DNA of 64,000 bases from NCBI GenBank assembly GCA_964480705.1, contig CAYZPC010000001.1:71238-135237 (forward strand), given 5' to 3'. Within the stretch, counting starts at the first letter, position 1. Every line of letters starts with the position of its first letter. A model generated the notes under the pieces. The model saw only the letters and a list, made by a program, of their open reading frames with translations. It searched no databases and was not told the DNA's origin. The position numbers and the translations under genes were made by a program. The DNA comes from VGJJ01 sp964480705 (GTDB lineage: Archaea > Iainarchaeota > Iainarchaeia > Iainarchaeales > VGJJ01). Shown piece after piece: positions 15,591 to 24,250 of this stretch.

Positions 15591-16868
15591 ATGAAAAGTC
15601 CGTTTGCTGTCGAAAAAGTTCGTGCTCATTTAGTGTATGACTCGCGTGGCTTCCCCACGATTGAGGTTATTGCCAATTCAGGTTCCATTTCTGCCTCCGC
15701 CACCGCTCCTGCGGGAGTGAGCAAGGGTCGTTTTGAAGCCCATGATTTGCGCGATGAGGAATCATTTATGGGAATGGGTGTCCAGAAGGCCATCCGGAAT
15801 GTGAACGGCCCCATTAATAGTGAACTCAAAGACATGAATGCGGTTGCCCAAGCGGATATTGATAAGGCCCTCATTGAGTTGGATGGAACCCCCAACAAGT
15901 CAAAATTGGGTGCCAATGCTCTCATTGCCACGTCCATTGCCATTACTCGTTTAGGTGCTTTGTTGCAAGACAAGCCCTTGTATGAGCACATTCACTCTCT
16001 CGCCACCGCGGGAAAGCCCGGAAAGTCTGCTCCCACGCTTCCATTGCCCATGATTAATGTGTTGAATGGTGGAAAGCACGCTGGAAACGATTTGCCTTTT
16101 CAAGAATTTTTGATTACTCCCACGAAAGCCAAGAGCGTCGCAGATGCGATTCAAATTTCGTCTGAAATTTATCACACCTTGCGCGAGCACGTGGGGAAAA
16201 ATTTTGATATTCGTGCCACAAACGTTGGAGAGACGGGCGGTCTAGCCATTCCGACGGGTAGTGTCAACGTGGCGCTGGATGTTATTCTCGCAGCGGCCAA
16301 AGAGGCGGGTCATGAAAAACAAATCAAAATTGGTTTGTCAATTGCGGGTTCGCACATGCGCAAAAAAGGCGCGTATGTTATTGATGGTAAACCCCTCACG
16401 CATCGCCAGCTCGTTAATTATTATGTGAATCTCGTCGAGCAATACCCTATTTCAATGCTCGAGGACCCGTTTGCAGAAGATGATTTGCAGGGTTATCAAG
16501 GTTTGATGACGCGCGTGGGAGCGACTCACTCAATTGTGGGGGACGATTTGCTCGTTTCCTCTCCTACTCGAATTAAGCGCGTGTTGGATTTGAAAGCGTG
16601 CAATGGGTTGAACTTGAAACCCAACCAGGTGGGAACCGTTTCCGAAGTGTTGGAAGCATTCCACCTCGCGCGCAATGCCAAGTGGACTACCATTGTGAGT
16701 GACCGTGCCGGAGAAACCGAGGATTCATTCATCGCTGATTTAGCCGTTGGAATTGGTGCCGAATATTTGAAAGCCGGCGGAATGGCCCGCTCGGAGCGCG
16801 TGGCGAAATACAACCGCTTGTTGCGAATCGAGGAAGAGTTAGGAAAGAAAGCCGTTTTGAAGAAATAA
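15591..16868 (+). CDS. eno: Enolase homologue with altered active-site residues
   Basis: This 425-residue protein is close in length to enolases and aligns along its whole length (VYDSRGFPTIEV, LNGGKHAGNDLPFQEF, MLEDPFAEDD, IVGDDLLVS, AKYNRLLRIEEELG). Enolase interconverts 2-phosphoglycerate and phosphoenolpyruvate in glycolysis. The catalytic lysine region LNLKPNQ and metal ligands E and D (LEDP, GDD) are kept. The GDEGG motif reads GETGG, the first metal-ligand aspartate (usual DxAAS-E) is Ser250, and the usual SHRSGE reads SDRAGE. It could be a divergent or non-catalytic paralogue. The ATG at 15591 is preferred over GTG at 15579; GAGGGTG lies about 10 bp upstream. Confidence 0.8.
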   Translation: MKSPFAVEKVRAHLVYDSRGFPTIEVIANSGSISASATAPAGVSKGRFEAHDLRDEESFMGMGVQKAIRNVNGPINSELKDMNAVAQADIDKALIELDGTPNKSKLGANALIATSIAITRLGALLQDKPLYEHIHSLATAGKPGKSAPTLPLPMINVLNGGKHAGNDLPFQEFLITPTKAKSVADAIQISSEIYHTLREHVGKNFDIRATNVGETGGLAIPTGSVNVALDVILAAAKEAGHEKQIKIGLSIAGSHMRKKGAYVIDGKPLTHRQLVNYYVNLVEQYPISMLEDPFAEDDLQGYQGLMTRVGATHSIVGDDLLVSSPTRIKRVLDLKACNGLNLKPNQVGTVSEVLEAFHLARNAKWTTIVSDRAGETEDSFIADLAVGIGAEYLKAGGMARSERVAKYNRLLRIEEELGKKAVLKK

Positions 16869-16887
16869 TTTTTGAAAAAAAGAGTTC

Positions 16888-16917
16888 GGGGAATTATTTT
16901 TCCCCATTTTTTGTTTT
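16888..16917. terminator. Bidirectional terminator between convergent genes
   Basis: GGGGAA (16888-16893) pairs with TTCCCC (16900-16905), with T-runs on the plus side and A-runs on the other. It sits between the enolase gene and the exported protein gene. Confidence 0.6.
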
Positions 16918-16923
16918 TTCTAA

Positions 16924-19491
16924 CTAATCGTCTTTCCAAATTTTTTTCTTAGTTGGAGCGTTTTCTTTTTTGGCAAAATTAATGGGCTTTTTCTCGCGGA
17001 GCTTTTGTTCAAGCTTGCTTCCAATGGGTGCTCCTCCCACAATTTTAGATGCAATTTTTTGGCTGGCGCTCATTTTTCCGCTTACGAGCATGCTCGATTC
17101 TTTTTTCTCAGACTTGGGTGCAGGCTTTGGAAGAGAAGGGAGTTTGAATGCTGGAAGTTTGAGTAATGGTTTTGACGCGGATGTTTCCACGCGCACGGGT
17201 GATTTATTTGAAATAGTTGGAAGTGCCAGTTTAACTTTTCCCGTTTTCACGAGGTAAAACAAAACGCCCCCACCCACAATTAGTCCAACAATAATGAATC
17301 CGGCTAAAAAGTAGGGGTTGCTTGTGAAAGGGTTTGGTTTTCCACTCGCATTCACATCGCTGTTCAAGTCCACTGCCGAAGTGGCTTGCATGTAAATCTG
17401 CACATTGTTTCCCGGAGCATATGTTACGGCTTCCGATGCAATTCCGCGTTGGGGAATATTTGCCAACGCTTGATATTTTCCCGCGTCCGCAATGTCAAAC
17501 AAACAGTACCCATTCGCGTCCGTGGTGCACGTTCCTACGGTCGCGCACTGGTTTTTGATTTGGGGAATGTTGTTGGCTAGTGATGCAAATGACCCTGCGC
17601 ACACATTTCCATATTCAATGAAAACAATTTCCACGTTTCCTATTCCTGAGTTGTCCACATTATTGAGCTGCACTTCAATTCCCGCATCATCTATTTTTCC
17701 ATTGCAGTCATTGTCTAAATTATCTTCGTTTTCCGTTGCACCCGGGTATATTTTGTCGCTGTTATCATTGCAGTCTTTTGGTACTGCACACGTGGACACG
17801 CCATCGTCGTCTTCATCAAATCCATTGTCTACTTTTCCATTACAATCATTATCCACTGCGTCGCACACTTCACTTGCTCCAGGGTGAACAGCGGCATCGT
17901 TGTCATTGCAGTCAAATTTAACCGTGTCTTTGGCACAAACCCCGTCGATGTATCCATCTCCATCATTGTCCACACATTCTTCGCATCCCACGGTGATGAT
18001 TTTCCACGCATCGGCCGCAGCGGATACTGCGAGAATGTTATTGTTAGGGTCAGACGCGAGCGCGTTGGCAATTTTTCCATCTAATTCGCTGGGGAAAAAG
18101 TTATCCGCTTTGTCAAACAATGCATATGCTTGCTGCTGGAGTCTTCGTTCCATTGTTTCTTCGCTTTCCACGCACGATGCGCGGAGGAAAACGTGTCCAA
18201 GCATGAGCTGCGCAAATGCTCTTCCTTCCGTGTCAATGGAGTAGCTCGCATACTTGAGTAAATCACCATTGCGCGAGAGCCCTGATCCCGCGTCATCTTC
18301 CTCTAAAACGAGCAATGATTGCACAGCCTTTTTGAAATTGGTATTTTCAGTGTAAATTTTTGGATTCGATTTTTGAAGTAAATGAAGAGTCACACTCATG
18401 TCGGTAATGAATCCTTTCGTCTCACCCACTGCCACATACGCAGGATAGGCTTCATACGCTGCACTTCCATCATCCGGGGTGCAATTGTTGGGATTGATCC
18501 CTGCTCCTTCCCAGCGCATGTAATCCTTGTATGTGCCATCGCATTCTTGCAGGGCGAGCATTCCTTTTTCGGCAATTCGAGCAGCGCGGGAATATTTAGT
18601 GTCTCCCGTTTCCTTTGCTAGCGCGTCCCAAAATAGAATCGTTTGCGCCATGTGTGTTTTTCGGCTTTCGTGGAGTTTGATATTTCCCCCATCCGTGCAC
18701 AATTCGGTGTCTGCTGAATCCGTTTGAATGATGAATTGATACGGCATCAATCCCACTGGAATAGTGTGCCCATACGTATCGGCTGTTTTGGAGGAAGGTA
18801 TTCCAAATGTTTCTCCTTCTTCCACTACAATCGCGTCGAGGAGCATGTTTCCAATTCCCGTGGCAATTTTCATGTAATCATTTTTTCGCGTAGAGTCAAA
18901 ATCGGCTGCGCGCAAAAACAAATATCCCGCTCCTGCGAGCGTGGAGAGTTGTGCCTGTGTTTGTTTGTTGATGGTGTCCTTGGGCACGCCCCACGTGTTG
19001 AATGCAATGCTTTCGTCTTTCATGCACGCATTACTCGTTGCGTTTATTCCCAAAATGGATGGGAGAACATTTGCAATTCCATTGTTGGGAAGTTTTTCTT
19101 TGTGTCCCGTTCCAAATGTTTCCGTGTTGGGAGTCCACACCCAGGGAAGGGTTTGCGTGGCAACGTGTGTGATTTTGCTGGACAATCCATCATTCAAATC
19201 CAATCCCGCGAGCTGCGGGTTGAGGAGTGTGTCCATTCCAATAATATACAAGCCAATTTTTCCAAATTCGTTTGAGTTGTCAAAAAAATCGACATCATCA
19301 ATGGAGAATTGCGATTGGGGCAAATCATACACGCTTCCCCATCCCCGCGTGTTGTGGGAGGTGACAAATCCTCTCTCCACCATGTTTTCGAGCGTATCAT
19401 CCAGCCCATCAGGCGGCGTTTCAGCCAGTGCAAAGGTAAGCGGAGATAGCCCAGCGAGAAGCAGAATTGACAATAGCACTCGCTTCCACAT
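16924..19491 (-). CDS. Large exported protein with MopE-type repeats and C-terminal membrane anchor
   Basis: This is an 855-residue protein. It has a signal peptide (about 1-23), a mostly helical region of about 480 residues of unknown family, then at 503-604 three DxDxDG-rich MopE-type segments (DCNDNDAAVHPGASEVCD, then DNDCNGKVDNG, repeated as DCNDNSDKIYPGATE, then DNDCNGKIDD), a Cys-containing beta domain at about 605-705, a membrane helix at 727-749 and a basic Pro/Lys-rich cytoplasmic tail of about 105 residues. MopE-type segments are thought to bind Ca2+ or other metals. GGGAGGTC lies 7-15 bp before the ATG. It is probably a cell-surface protein facing outward. Confidence 0.75.
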   Translation of the reverse strand: MWKRVLLSILLLAGLSPLTFALAETPPDGLDDTLENMVERGFVTSHNTRGWGSVYDLPQSQFSIDDVDFFDNSNEFGKIGLYIIGMDTLLNPQLAGLDLNDGLSSKITHVATQTLPWVWTPNTETFGTGHKEKLPNNGIANVLPSILGINATSNACMKDESIAFNTWGVPKDTINKQTQAQLSTLAGAGYLFLRAADFDSTRKNDYMKIATGIGNMLLDAIVVEEGETFGIPSSKTADTYGHTIPVGLMPYQFIIQTDSADTELCTDGGNIKLHESRKTHMAQTILFWDALAKETGDTKYSRAARIAEKGMLALQECDGTYKDYMRWEGAGINPNNCTPDDGSAAYEAYPAYVAVGETKGFITDMSVTLHLLQKSNPKIYTENTNFKKAVQSLLVLEEDDAGSGLSRNGDLLKYASYSIDTEGRAFAQLMLGHVFLRASCVESEETMERRLQQQAYALFDKADNFFPSELDGKIANALASDPNNNILAVSAAADAWKIITVGCEECVDNDGDGYIDGVCAKDTVKFDCNDNDAAVHPGASEVCDAVDNDCNGKVDNGFDEDDDGVSTCAVPKDCNDNSDKIYPGATENEDNLDNDCNGKIDDAGIEVQLNNVDNSGIGNVEIVFIEYGNVCAGSFASLANNIPQIKNQCATVGTCTTDANGYCLFDIADAGKYQALANIPQRGIASEAVTYAPGNNVQIYMQATSAVDLNSDVNASGKPNPFTSNPYFLAGFIIVGLIVGGGVLFYLVKTGKVKLALPTISNKSPVRVETSASKPLLKLPAFKLPSLPKPAPKSEKKESSMLVSGKMSASQKIASKIVGGAPIGSKLEQKLREKKPINFAKKENAPTKKKIWKDD

Positions 19492-19650
19492 CTCCCTCGA
19501 CCTCCCCTCGCGTGTATGATTTTCTTTTTGCTATTTAAAACCACGTTCACGAAGGGGATTTTTTCAACAATTTTTTTTCTCCCGCGAGAGGTTATTAAAC
19601 TCCCCGACTCCTTTTTTGGATAATTATTCACTTTTTTGGAGGAAAAAAAC

Positions 19651-20139
19651 ATGAATGGAATACATAAGGCTATTTTCCTGTGGGGAGTCGTCTGCCTGCT
19701 GGGATATGGTGTCTATCATTTTGCATTAATGGATCCCAATTTTCCTAAACCGCTTCCGTTGTGGAGCGTGCTCACGATTATTGGTGTAGTTGCCATGATT
19801 AAGCTTGTTCCCAACTGGAAAAAAAATAATGTTGTTTGGGTTTGGGCCACAATTGGTGTGGTTGGAATGCTCTATCATTGGGCGTTTGCCAGCAATATTT
19901 TACCCGCCATCATTCCGTCTCCCTGGGCATATTGGGCATTGTTGCATGCCATTGGATTCATTCTAACGGGCTACTACTGGACGAACAAAAACTTCTGGTA
20001 TGGTGTGGGAGTTGTCAACGCGCTCGCGTTCGTGGCATTCTTTGCTTTTCCCACGTCCATTGGAATGTATTCATCTGCGCTCCTTGCCGCGGTGAGCGGA
20101 TTACCCTTGATGTATAATGGGTATTTCAGCAAGCTGTAA
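19651..20139 (+). CDS. Integral membrane protein, about five helices
   Basis: This 162-residue protein has about five hydrophobic segments separated by very short loops (IFLWGVVCLLGYGVYHF; SVLTIIGVVAMIKLV; VVWVWATIGVVGMLYHW; LLHAIGFILTGYYW; VNALAFVAFFAF). No family is recognised. The start at 19651 follows TTTTGGAGG by a proper spacing. A strong terminator follows at 20153. It diverges from the MopE-type surface protein, but no functional link can be shown. Confidence 0.65.
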   Translation: MNGIHKAIFLWGVVCLLGYGVYHFALMDPNFPKPLPLWSVLTIIGVVAMIKLVPNWKKNNVVWVWATIGVVGMLYHWAFASNILPAIIPSPWAYWALLHAIGFILTGYYWTNKNFWYGVGVVNALAFVAFFAFPTSIGMYSSALLAAVSGLPLMYNGYFSKL

Positions 20140-20152
20140 AATAATGGGTGAA

Positions 20153-20188
20153 GTGCGCCGCGAGGCGCATTTCTTTTTTCTTTTTTTT
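20153..20188 (+). terminator. Strong intrinsic-type terminator
   Basis: TGCGCC-GCGA-GGCGCA (20154-20169) is followed by a long T-rich run, 15 bp after the membrane-protein stop codon. Confidence 0.7.
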
Positions 20189-20190
20189 AT

Positions 20191-21003
20191 TTATTTTTTA
20201 CTCGCTTTTGGTGTTTTTGTTTTTGCCGTGTTATTCGTTTTAGCATTGTCTTCCAAAGCCTGAAATATGGTTCGTTGTTTAGAGTCAATTCCATCAATCG
20301 TTGCTTTAGGCTGTGTCACGTCAAAGGTGTAGGAGAAATATTCTAATCCATTATTTTTCAATAGTTCAAGCGCAGGCCTTCCAATAGTGGGCGCGACCAA
20401 GAGTCCGCGCGTTTTCCTATTCTTAATTTTCTTCACTTCATTCACATACCTCACGAGCTGCATGACTGAATTGTAATCCGCCTGCCTTCGCTTGAGTTCA
20501 ATCACCACTAAATTTCCATCCTTATCCTCTGCCATAATGTCAATCAATCCCTTCCGCAGGGCGCTTTCTTGTTTCAGGGGTTTGAGTCCTTTTTCCAACA
20601 CATCTAAATCCGTCATGAGTTGGTCATTCAATTCTTTTTCCGTCCCCACAAGTTTGAAATCCTCGGCGTGGTCTTCCATCGCGTGAATGGTAATCATTTC
20701 CACATTTTTCAAAAAAACAGTTAATGTTTCACGTGGGGAACGTTTAATCGCCGACACCGTGAGGGTGTCATTTTCGAGTACAGTTGACCACGTGTTGCTC
20801 ATCAAATAATTCGTCGGCCGCAAGAGTCGGTTTTGATGGATGGCAAACGACCCATCTCCCTTAATCAACAGCAGGCGCGAACCCAGCGGAAGATTGCTTG
20901 CTGCCCTCCCTTGATATTTGACTTCACAGTCTCCCACGAGCATAATCAAGTCTTTGCGCGCCAATGCGGCATCTAATCTTTCTTTGGCTTGGGAAAGTTG
21001 CAT
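20191..21003 (-). CDS. nucS: Endonuclease NucS/EndoMS
   Basis: This is a 270-residue nuclease. The C-terminal RecB-like nuclease core is clear: GLIDIMAEDKDGNLVVIELKRRQ, with D155, E169 and K171. The N-terminal half matches the NucS DNA-binding region (LGSRLLLIKGDGSFAIHQ, then RPTNYL). In archaea and actinobacteria NucS/EndoMS cuts mismatched or branched DNA and replaces MutS-MutL repair. The tail is Lys/Thr-rich; family members often end in a PCNA-binding peptide, not obvious here. Confidence 0.9.
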   Translation of the reverse strand: MQLSQAKERLDAALARKDLIMLVGDCEVKYQGRAASNLPLGSRLLLIKGDGSFAIHQNRLLRPTNYLMSNTWSTVLENDTLTVSAIKRSPRETLTVFLKNVEMITIHAMEDHAEDFKLVGTEKELNDQLMTDLDVLEKGLKPLKQESALRKGLIDIMAEDKDGNLVVIELKRRQADYNSVMQLVRYVNEVKKIKNRKTRGLLVAPTIGRPALELLKNNGLEYFSYTFDVTQPKATIDGIDSKQRTIFQALEDNAKTNNTAKTKTPKASKK

Positions 21004-21067
21004 TTACTAAAAACGGATTGTACCATTAAAAGCCCATGCGCCTGCCGTGTTTGAAACTTTTTTTGAT

Positions 21068-22132
21068 TTATATTTCAATGAGTTTTTTGGGCGCAAAACT
21101 CAATCGTTCATTCGTTGAGCGTGTGACAATCGCATCATCCTCTATTCGGATTCCCCATTTTTTTCCATAGTAGCCGGGCTCCACCGCCACCGCCATATCA
21201 GGCTGATATTTCCACGTGGCGAGTGCGTGAATCGCTCCCGGCATGTCATGCGTTTCCAGCCCAATTCCATGTCCTAATGCATGGGGGATTTTGTGTCCGA
21301 GTGTTTTTTCGGCCGCAATAAACGTGTCTCGCGCGTGCGCGCCCGGTGCAATATGTTCGAATGCCGCGTTTTGTGCCGCGACACACTTCGCATACATTTC
21401 TTTCTGCTCCTCGTTTGCGCTTCCGAATACAAACGTTCGCGAGAGGTCAGCACAATACCCCTCATATTTTGCCCCGCAATCGATTAGAACATTTTCTCCT
21501 TTTTGGAGTTTTTTGTGTGAGTTAAAGTGATGAATATTCTGAGAGTTTTTTCCAAACGCCACAATCGTAGTAAACGCGGGCGGGCATCCTTCGCGTGCAA
21601 ATGCGTGGTTAATTTCTGCTGCGAGGGAAATTTCACTCATATTGTTTTTCACCGTCGTTGGAATTTTTTTCACCACGTCTTGGGTGATGTTCACCGCTTC
21701 GCGAATTTTTTTCAATTCCTCGCGTGTTTTAATTATTCTACTCTCCGCAAGCGCGGTGCTTACATCCAAGAATTTGGCCGTTGGAAAATTTTTCTTTAGT
21801 GCAACAAGTTGTCCCGCGGTGATGTAATTTAAATTGACTCCCACGCGTTTTTTTCCAAAGTATTTTCGCAAGTTTTTGAGCACATCTTTTCGCGAACGCA
21901 CAACATGTATTTTTCCTGCGTATGTTTGTTTTACCGTTCCCGCTTCGAGGGGGCTGGTTAGGAGCAATTGTTGCGCGTCGGTTTGCACGAAGCGGAATGA
22001 AAAGTCCGTGTGAGAAATACCCGTAAATTTGGTGAGGAGGGGGTCCTGCATCTGTTCACTTGTAACGGTATAAAGCGTGTCAATTTTCTGCTTGGCGAAC
22101 CATTCCGGCGTAAAATGAGGGGTTTTTTTCAT
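21068..22132 (-). CDS. M24 family aminopeptidase (Xaa-Pro aminopeptidase-like)
   Basis: This is a 354-residue protein with an N-terminal creatinase-like domain (about 1-130) and a pita-bread catalytic domain. All five metal ligands are present: D218 and D229 (LIDCGAKYEGYCADLSRTF), H288 (ALGHGIGLETHD), E318 (VEPGYY) and E331 (RIEDD). It removes N-terminal residues next to proline from short peptides. It shares a compact promoter region with the divergent DHH gene (start codons 56 bp apart). Confidence 0.85.
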   Translation of the reverse strand: MKKTPHFTPEWFAKQKIDTLYTVTSEQMQDPLLTKFTGISHTDFSFRFVQTDAQQLLLTSPLEAGTVKQTYAGKIHVVRSRKDVLKNLRKYFGKKRVGVNLNYITAGQLVALKKNFPTAKFLDVSTALAESRIIKTREELKKIREAVNITQDVVKKIPTTVKNNMSEISLAAEINHAFAREGCPPAFTTIVAFGKNSQNIHHFNSHKKLQKGENVLIDCGAKYEGYCADLSRTFVFGSANEEQKEMYAKCVAAQNAAFEHIAPGAHARDTFIAAEKTLGHKIPHALGHGIGLETHDMPGAIHALATWKYQPDMAVAVEPGYYGKKWGIRIEDDAIVTRSTNERLSFAPKKLIEI

Positions 22133-22159
22133 GGCTAATTAAACGAAAAGAGTTGGGAC

Positions 22160-22165
22160 TTTTAA
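22160..22165. promoter_or_regulatory. Candidate shared TATA box for two divergent genes
   Basis: TTTTAA is centred 25.5 bp before the plus-strand ATG at 22188 and 30.5 bp before the minus-strand ATG at 22132. No second TATA element is obvious for the minus gene. Confidence 0.45.
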
Positions 22166-22187
22166 GGGTTCACCCGCGAGTAATAGT

Positions 22188-23366
22188 ATGGTCCAAAACC
22201 CCATTTCTGCCGATTATACCATTCCCCCCTGGGTCTCCCCATTAGTGTGGAAAGACAAGCCTCGCCTCGATGCGGCTATTGCTTTTTTGCGCGCCCTCAC
22301 GGAAGAGGATAATGTGGCAGTGTTGTATGATGATGATGGGGATGGCATGTCCGCTGCCGCGAGTGTAGTGGTGGGTGTGGAGCGTCTCACGGGAAAAAAA
22401 CCCTTTTTGATTCAGACATTTGAACATTCTCCTTCGTACGTGGATGAGTTGCTTCCCCAAAAATTGCAAGCGGAAGGAGTAACAAAAATTATTACCGTTG
22501 ACAAACCCATTGACCAGAAGGGTGAAACATTTCTTCGCGCGCTTGAAAAAATAGCTCCTGTGTTGGTGATTGACCACCATAAAATCTACTGCGATTATTC
22601 CTCGGAAAGATTCATCATGGTGAAGCCCCATTTGGTTTGGGAAACCGAGCCGAGTTCATTTCCCACGGCCATTTTAGCGTACACTCTTTTTTCTATGGTC
22701 ACCGATCTTTCAGATAGAGATTGGATTCCCTGCATTGGAATTGTTTCCGACTCGGCATACCCCCGCTGGAAAGAGATGGTGGATGCCTCTGCGCAAAAGT
22801 GGGGCTTAGATGCCGTGAAAGATGATCCCTTTGAAGCGCCTTTTGGTATCATGAGTGGGATTGTGTATTGCACGCAGATTCTTTCCTCCTATCAAATGCC
22901 CGAATTGTTGGATTTACTCGTTTCCTCGACCCACCCAAATGAGGTGTTGAATTCTGGTTTTCGCACGCTTGTGAATGTGGTGGATGCCGAAGTGAAAGAG
23001 TGGTTGGAGCGCTTGAAAACGGAAATTAAATTATTTCCGGAGATTGAGCTCGCGCTCGCGCACGTGCAGCCGCGTCATGGGATTAAAAGTTTGTTAATCA
23101 ACAAGCTCTCGCGTGATCGTTATTCCAATTGGAATTTGGTTATTTTGCAGGATGTGGCGAATGGCACGCGCGTTACTCTTTCTGCGCGCCGGCAGGATTT
23201 CAAAGTCCCCATGAATGATATGTTAGAATTTGCGGTGAAAGGTTTTTCTGAAGCCAACGCAGGAGGACATATTCCTGCTGCTGGGGGATTAATTCGGAAA
23301 GAGGATGAGGAAAAGTTTATTGAGAATGTGAAGACGTTTTTACAAAATTATTATTCTAAAAAATAA
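22188..23366 (+). CDS. DHH family phosphoesterase (archaeal RecJ-like)
   Basis: This is a 392-residue protein. It carries YDDDGDGMSAAA at about 47-58 and the DHH motif VIDHHK at 128-132, both metal sites of the DHH superfamily. The C-terminal NAGGHIPAAGG is the DHHA1 substrate-binding glycine motif. Archaeal members include RecJ-like 5'-3' exonucleases (GAN, linked to GINS) and oligonucleotide or cyclic dinucleotide phosphodiesterases. Which one this is cannot be told from sequence alone. Confidence 0.8.
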   Translation: MVQNPISADYTIPPWVSPLVWKDKPRLDAAIAFLRALTEEDNVAVLYDDDGDGMSAAASVVVGVERLTGKKPFLIQTFEHSPSYVDELLPQKLQAEGVTKIITVDKPIDQKGETFLRALEKIAPVLVIDHHKIYCDYSSERFIMVKPHLVWETEPSSFPTAILAYTLFSMVTDLSDRDWIPCIGIVSDSAYPRWKEMVDASAQKWGLDAVKDDPFEAPFGIMSGIVYCTQILSSYQMPELLDLLVSSTHPNEVLNSGFRTLVNVVDAEVKEWLERLKTEIKLFPEIELALAHVQPRHGIKSLLINKLSRDRYSNWNLVILQDVANGTRVTLSARRQDFKVPMNDMLEFAVKGFSEANAGGHIPAAGGLIRKEDEEKFIENVKTFLQNYYSKK

Positions 23367-23389
23367 TTTTATAATAATGCGCTATTTTA

Positions 23390-23848
23390 TTATTTCTCTA
23401 CGCGAACAAACACGCTAGTTTGATATGTTTTTTCTCCAATTTTCGCGCTCACATCCACGCGATAGGTTCCAGGAAAAAAAGGCGTTGATGCTGCATCAAC
23501 TGGCGAAATCAAAAACTCGAGTTTGCGCGTTTCTTGCGGTCCAAGCGTTTGAATCGTCAATTTTTCCGGGTACAAACTAAGTTGTTCCGACCCCGGCGCG
23601 GCGAGGGAAACCACCACATTGCTTACGGAAGCATTCGCGGGGTTCGTGACCAATACTTCTAGCATCGTGGAATCGTTTCCAGACAAGGAGAGGGGGTTTT
23701 GTTTCAACTCTGCGTGCAAGGCGTTAAACGTCTGCGTCGTGAAGACAAGGACAAGAATGGCCAATACTACTATTGCCAGCAGCGGCTTAGCCACTCCGGA
23801 GAGGGGTCCTAAATCAATGTCGAGAGGGTTGCTCTGATATACCTTCAT
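23390..23848 (-). CDS. Membrane-anchored protein with extracellular Ig-like domain
   Basis: This is a 152-residue protein. One membrane helix at about 24-42 (PLLAIVVLAILVLVFTT) is followed by a beta-rich extracellular domain resembling archaeal CARDB/NEW3-type modules (MLEVLVTNPANASVSNVVVSL, then LGPQETRKLEFLI, then PGTYRVDVSAKIG). ATG at 23848 is chosen over an upstream TTG. It is last in a minus-strand group with DUF357 and dph5, at a 66-bp gap. The role is probably structural or adhesive and is not known. Confidence 0.6.
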   Translation of the reverse strand: MKVYQSNPLDIDLGPLSGVAKPLLAIVVLAILVLVFTTQTFNALHAELKQNPLSLSGNDSTMLEVLVTNPANASVSNVVVSLAAPGSEQLSLYPEKLTIQTLGPQETRKLEFLISPVDAASTPFFPGTYRVDVSAKIGEKTYQTSVFVRVEK

Positions 23849-23914
23849 ACTCTCAACCAATCATTCGTCCCTTTTTAGGCTTGCCTTTTTGCAACCGTTA
23901 TTTTGGGCAATGTG

Positions 23915-24250
23915 CTAGTGGGGCAGCGTAAAGAGTCTATCATCTTCTTTTCCATCTAATATTCCTGCGCGCACTCCCGCGTCCATCCATGCATGTGCGT
24001 ACGAGTATGCGGCGAGCGCGAGCAATAATTCTCCATTTTTTTCAAAGTGCGCGGCATCGTTGAAATAGTTTTGAGCCATGCTCAAAAAATCAAGTGCAAT
24101 ATCATACTCGCGCGTTCCCTTGCGTGCTTTCATTCCAATTTTTTCCAATGCTTGCTTGGTGATGGTGTGATAGCGTGCCACTTTTGCTTTCAATTGTGCC
24201 TCTAAATCCTTTTTGGGTGTACGTTTTGTTGTTTTTTTTGCGGTTACCAT
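23915..24250 (-). CDS. DUF357 family protein
   Basis: This is a 111-residue protein. After a basic N-terminus, the helical region (ALDFLSMAQNYFNDAAHFEKNG, then LLLALAAYSYAHAWMDAGVRAGIL) matches the archaeal DUF357 family, which lacks a known function. Its start overlaps the end of dph5 by 7 bp, so the two are translationally coupled. Its common presence beside conserved archaeal genes suggests a housekeeping role. Confidence 0.8.
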   Translation of the reverse strand: MVTAKKTTKRTPKKDLEAQLKAKVARYHTITKQALEKIGMKARKGTREYDIALDFLSMAQNYFNDAAHFEKNGELLLALAAYSYAHAWMDAGVRAGILDGKEDDRLFTLPH

